Source of the DNA: Alectoria sarmentosa
Lineage: Eukaryota; Ascomycota; Lecanoromycetes; Lecanorales; Parmeliaceae
Reading direction: 5' to 3'
DNA: 11,364 nucleotides
Assembly: GCA_009733775.1 (NCBI GenBank)
Contig: WOGZ01000618.1
Span: 1-11,364 of the forward strand
How positions within the stretch are numbered: the stretch's first letter is position 1; every line of letters begins with the position of its first letter. The position numbers and the translations under genes were made by a program. Under the pieces are notes generated by a model. The model ran no database searches. It was not told the origin of the DNA and worked only from the letters and a program-made list of their open reading frames with translations. Below, piece by piece: positions 8,111 through 11,364 of the stretch.

Positions 8111-9140
8111 ATGTCAATGGCGACTAAATTACCTCAGATGCCGGAGGTGGAACGAATTAGCCCTTTGATTATTAGGATTCTGGGGGGTAACCCCAGCAAA
8201 TTCACTCTGCAGGGTCAGACATTACTGGGTATCATGTTAGCAGATGCTGAATTTACGAAGGAACAAACACCTACGTTGTGGGTAAGGGCCCTTCACGTCT
8301 CTTGCTCGACACTGGTGAAGGCAAACCCTCTTGGTCTCACTGCCTCTCCTCAGTTCTCACGTTAGAATCTACAACGATATCTCAAGCTATTATCACACAT
8401 TGGCACCCTGACCACGTTGGCGGCGTGAAAGACCTCCTCTCCCTTTGTCCTAAGGTTCCGGTCTATAAGCATGATCCGGCAAGCGGGCAGATGCCGATCC
8501 ATGACGGCCAAATCTTTGAGACAGAAGGAGCTAAGTTGCGAGCGTTTCATTGCCCTGGTCATACTGCGGACCATATGGCTTTCGTTTTGGAAGAAGAGAA
8601 TGCAATGTTCACAGGCGACAATGTCCTGGGACATGGGACAGCAGTCTTCGAGGATTTAGCAATGTACCTCGACAGCCTATCACGCATGCGGGAGCAATTC
8701 GACGGCCGAGCATATCCGGGTCATGTAGGTCCATTTCAGAGTATTTCCTTCTCATTTGGGCCCGAACTCCGAGTCATAGTAGGCATTTAGGAGGAGAACG
8801 CGCCTTCTAGCCTTCAGACCAGTCTTGTGATTCAGTCTTCTGCCGTGAAGGGGTAACATGCTGACCGGTATGTGCGCAGGGCACAGTCATAGAAGACGGA
8901 CGGGCTAGGATTGAGGAATACATCGCACACAGAAAGCAGAGAGAGGAGGAGATTTTGCAGGCTCTGAGGGATGTTGAGAAAGAGGCAACGTCCATGGAAT
9001 TAGTGAAAGTTGTGTATAAGGGTGTGCCAGAGAGTTTTCATGTGCCGGCCGGTCACGGGGTAGGGCAGGTCTTGCGGAAGCTAGAAGGCGAAGGAAAGGT
9101 TGTACAACTTCAACATGAGAGGTGGCAGATAAACAGGTAA
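8111..9140 (+). CDS. LACTB2-type metallo-beta-lactamase-fold hydrolase
   Basis: The exons are 8111-8213, 8261-8724 and 8880-9140, giving 275 aa. Introns are 47 bases (branch gctgaat) and 155 bases (branch gctgacc). Splicing gives KFTLQGTNTYVVGKGPSRLL and RAYPGHGTVIEDGRARIEEY. The two-metal site is complete: HxHxDH as THWHPDHVGG (H81, H83, D85, H86), H135 in HCPGHT, D154 in FTGDNV and H189 in YPGHG. Residues about 195-275 match the C-terminal winged-helix-like domain of LACTB2, as in VPAGHGVGQVLRKLEGEGKV. Human LACTB2 is a mitochondrial single-strand endoribonuclease. Fungal relatives also include thioesterases beside non-reducing PKS genes, but no PKS lies here, so a housekeeping role is more likely. 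ATG 8117 is six bases downstream and equally plausible (273 aa). ATG 8033 would add 26 residues. All three have weak start contexts. Confidence 0.92.
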
Positions 9141-9519
9141 AGCGACCCTCTGACCAATAAGCGGAATTCCCCAACACCTGATACGGGTAGCTACTGGATC
9201 GTGACCCAGGTTTCCAGGGGGCCAGATCCCAAGCTAAGGCCTGCCAGGAGCAGCAAATCCCGAGAACTCTGGGAAAATGCTGGTGCGTGCTGTAGCTAAA
9301 CCTTGTCCTTCATTCGACGTTGATCATATTTGGGACGCATGGAATTCTTCCATTGTAAGACAGCATGGCAGGAAATTCTACAACATAAGACCCGCTACCC
9401 TTGCGCCCAAGTCATTCCCATGCCAACACGCCAAAAATGCGAAACAACTTCATCAGACGCGACCATGCATGTACAAATCCATATCCCAGGGTTTGACGTC
9501 TCTTAAGGTCGCCCACTGT
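9141..9519. other. Convergent intergenic region (3' UTRs)
   Basis: This 379-base stretch lies between the stop of the hydrolase gene and the stop of the minus-strand OSBP gene. It is of ordinary composition and shows no recognisable gene, RNA or repeat. It should hold the two 3' untranslated regions. Confidence 0.6.
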
Positions 9520-11290
9520 TCATGCACCAGTGATCTCACTATCTGGCAGGCCATAATCCTCAGCTTGCAATCCTCGAAGAGCTTTCTTTCCGTCTTCAGT
9601 CAGGTCAGGTTTCCCGTCGGCAGTCACAGCGTCAGTAAAGAACCTTGGCTTCCACTCTTCCATCTTCTCTTTCCTTTGAGTGGCCTTGTCGCGTTGCCGT
9701 TCTTCGATCTCTTGCTTGAGCTTGGTCGCTTCCGTGTATTGTTTGCTCTTTATTGCACTTGTCACGCCAGCCCAGAAACGCTGGGATTCGTTTGGAAGTT
9801 GTTGGTCGATAGGGGGGATGATTTTGGCGGTAGGGAACAGGGGTCTGAGGTCCAATAAGACCGAAGAATCCTAGCATATAGATGAACGGTTAGACTTTTA
9901 TTTCCAGGACCTTCGAAAGAGGGGAAATCTTACCTTCGAACCTTGTAGTGTATAAAAGATTTGGTCGTGCCAACAGCCTTCTAGTCGTGCTAGAACATCC
10001 TTTTCGGGGACGTCTTTGATGCGCATCTTATTATCATTCTCGGGATCGTAGGTATACACTACACCGCTGACCTTGTTCTGGGTCTTACCCAGCCAATTCT
10101 CCTCAAGGTAGTGAAGGATGACTTTGATCTTGGTTTTGCGGCATGTCAAGAAGCAGCTGTCCGCGACTGTAACTGACAAAGAGCCTCGAAGCATGCCCCC
10201 AAGATGTGCGATTGGATGAGTCAGCTGATACTCCTCATTGTCTCGATTTTTCAGGTTGATGAAAATGCCCAGATTATGTGCTCCTGGTGTGACTCGTATA
10301 CTGGTGCCTGTGAATTTGGCGCTCAGCTGATCGAAACCGCGGGCGCTGATACCTTTCACGGGGCAATCGATAAAGAAGGCGGATACAGGAGGATGATGCG
10401 AAGTCTGCTCCGTGATATATGATACTCTGACTTGCTTGTTCTTGGTGTCGACATGATGTGTAGCGGATTTTTTGTGCGTCTCGCCGAGTATTGGTGGGGC
10501 GTCATCTTCGACCTCCCAATTGCACTGACGACCAGGTCATTGGGTGCTGTAGCGTAGGCTTGACAGGCTTCACATACCCGAAAGAACTCTCCCAAGGTCG
10601 AATTGTATGGCTTGCATGGCTTCCCTTTGACGTATTTCTATGCATTCCGTGAGCTTCTTGCTATTCGACGATCTCTAGCACGGAAGGCGCACTAAGTCTT
10701 TGGTAAACCAGAAGCGGAGTACTTCGAGCATTCGGCCGAGACCATCGTCCGAATCGCCGATGCTTCACAGCGGTGTCAGCAGGCACTGAAAGCACCATGG
10801 AGGCAGCAGCATACGCTACAAATGTCTCTGGCCGATCCAGGTAATTCCAGTATTCTGGAAGTCGCATCAGTAGACGTCGTCACAAGCGACCCGTTGCTAG
10901 GTCAGTGGATTGCAGCAGTCTTTGTACCAAGATTGGGTGTAGGTTCGAGAAGTTGGGCTGGTAGAGAAAACCTGACAGAGGCAATATCTGACACCCCAAC
11001 GAATCTATGAGGAAATGTGAGCAAGTGTGAGATGTTCCAGAGACGTCACTCTGCCATGAAAGATGGAGGACGGGCTATAGTCCAAGCCCGAGCCTTTTTC
11101 TCCAAACTCACTTTCGCAGTATGCTCAGAAGAGTCCTCAACTTTGAGCTGTCATCGGATTTGTCAGACACATACGCATCGGGCCTTGAAGTTGTAGTCGT
11201 ATCTGTGGTGGATGTGACGGAAGTCGTAGGGGACGGTGCGGGCGATGCCTTGGCTTTGTTTGAAGGGGTTTCTCCGGCGGGTGAAGTCAT
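9520..11290 (-). CDS. Oxysterol-binding-protein family lipid transfer protein (short Osh/ORP type)
   Basis: Seven exons read on the minus strand: 11290-11112, 11004-10928, 10854-10815, 10762-10693, 10637-10578, 10524-9934 and 9870-9520, giving 455 aa. The introns are 107, 73, 52, 55, 53 and 63 bases, all GT-AG. Junctions give LRKFVGVSDIASVRFSLPA, PNLEYWNYLDRP, FVAIGDSDDG, FTKDLKYVKGKP, LGEFFRCNWEV and LQGSKDSSVLLDLRP. The family signature is EQTSHHPP at 181-188, with T where V is usual; LPNESQRFW lies at 364-372. A K-x3-E-x3-R set (K391, E395, R399) matches residues that bind PI4P in yeast Osh4. The first ~45 residues are Thr/Ser/Pro-rich. No PH, ankyrin, FFAT or membrane segment is seen, so it is an ORD-only protein, near the 434-448 aa of Osh4 and Osh6. 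Such proteins exchange sterol or phosphatidylserine for PI4P at membrane contacts; which cargo this one carries is not clear. Start context is good (A at -3). Confidence 0.95.
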
Positions 11291-11364
11291 GTTGATGGGT
11301 TTGGGGGGGAAGGAGTGGGATTGGGAGGGGAGGGGAGGGGTTAGGGCGGGGGGGGGGGGGGTCC
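11291..11364. promoter_or_regulatory. G-rich tract upstream of the OSBP gene; G-quadruplex-prone
   Basis: On the + strand this segment is almost all purine, with many runs of three or more G. Bases 11323-11361 fit the G-quadruplex pattern of four or more G runs with short loops, and 11348-11361 is a run of 14 G. On the coding strand of the OSBP gene it is a C/T-rich tract directly before the start codon, as found in many fungal promoters and leaders. A single TTAGGG at 11341-11346 is not a telomere. The long homopolymer at the very edge may have an inaccurate length. Confidence 0.5.

Noticed and set aside
8111..9140. PKS-associated thioesterase of a secondary-metabolite cluster
   Set aside because: The fold is shared, but no polyketide synthase, tailoring enzyme or cluster regulator is present, and the C-terminal domain is LACTB2-like.
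9277..9858. Long open frame (193 codons) on the + strand
   Set aside because: It runs antisense to the last exon of the OSBP gene, which has strong family motifs; its composition is that of a shadow frame.
11341..11346. TTAGGG as a sign of a telomere
   Set aside because: There is only one copy, inside an irregular G-rich promoter tract beside a gene start; a telomere would show a tandem array.

Overview
The window is nuclear DNA of a filamentous ascomycete (Pezizomycotina). It carries five protein genes. Four are interrupted by short GT-AG introns (47 to 157 bases) with fungal branch points such as gctgac, gctaac, gctaat and gctcac. The products belong to fungal families. Gene-bearing DNA has ordinary base composition, but the first ~1.3 kb is extremely AT-rich, as in RIP-degraded repeat islands. 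I cannot name the species or order.

Layout. Bases 1-1297 are a gene-free AT-rich block whose few remaining cytosines sit mostly in CpG. Bases 1298-1402 are a cluster of palindromic ATAATC-type repeats, and composition switches sharply to normal at about 1420. Then follow: a Slm1-type BAR-like plus PH-domain protein (+, 1793-4502, four exons, 845 aa); a J-domain protein with a likely mitochondrial presequence and one membrane segment (-, 5095-6072, one exon, 325 aa); an uncharacterised leucine-rich-repeat-like protein (+, 6539-7949, three exons, 397 aa); a LACTB2-type metallo-beta-lactamase-fold hydrolase (+, 8111-9140, three exons, 275 aa); and an oxysterol-binding-protein-family lipid transfer protein (-, 9520-11290, seven exons, 455 aa). 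The window ends in a G-rich tract with a 14-G run, just upstream of that last gene.

The genes are arranged convergent, divergent, tandem, convergent. No pathway joins all five. The two end genes (Slm1-like and OSBP-like) both act in phosphoinositide-linked lipid control in yeast, but this may be chance. I found no RNA gene, intact transposon, CRISPR array or biosynthetic cluster. The more unusual signals are the CpG-sparing AT-rich island and its palindromic edge, a PIP-box-like C-terminus on the uncharacterised protein, a possible in-frame mitochondrial extension on the hydrolase, and a run of very small exons in the OSBP gene.
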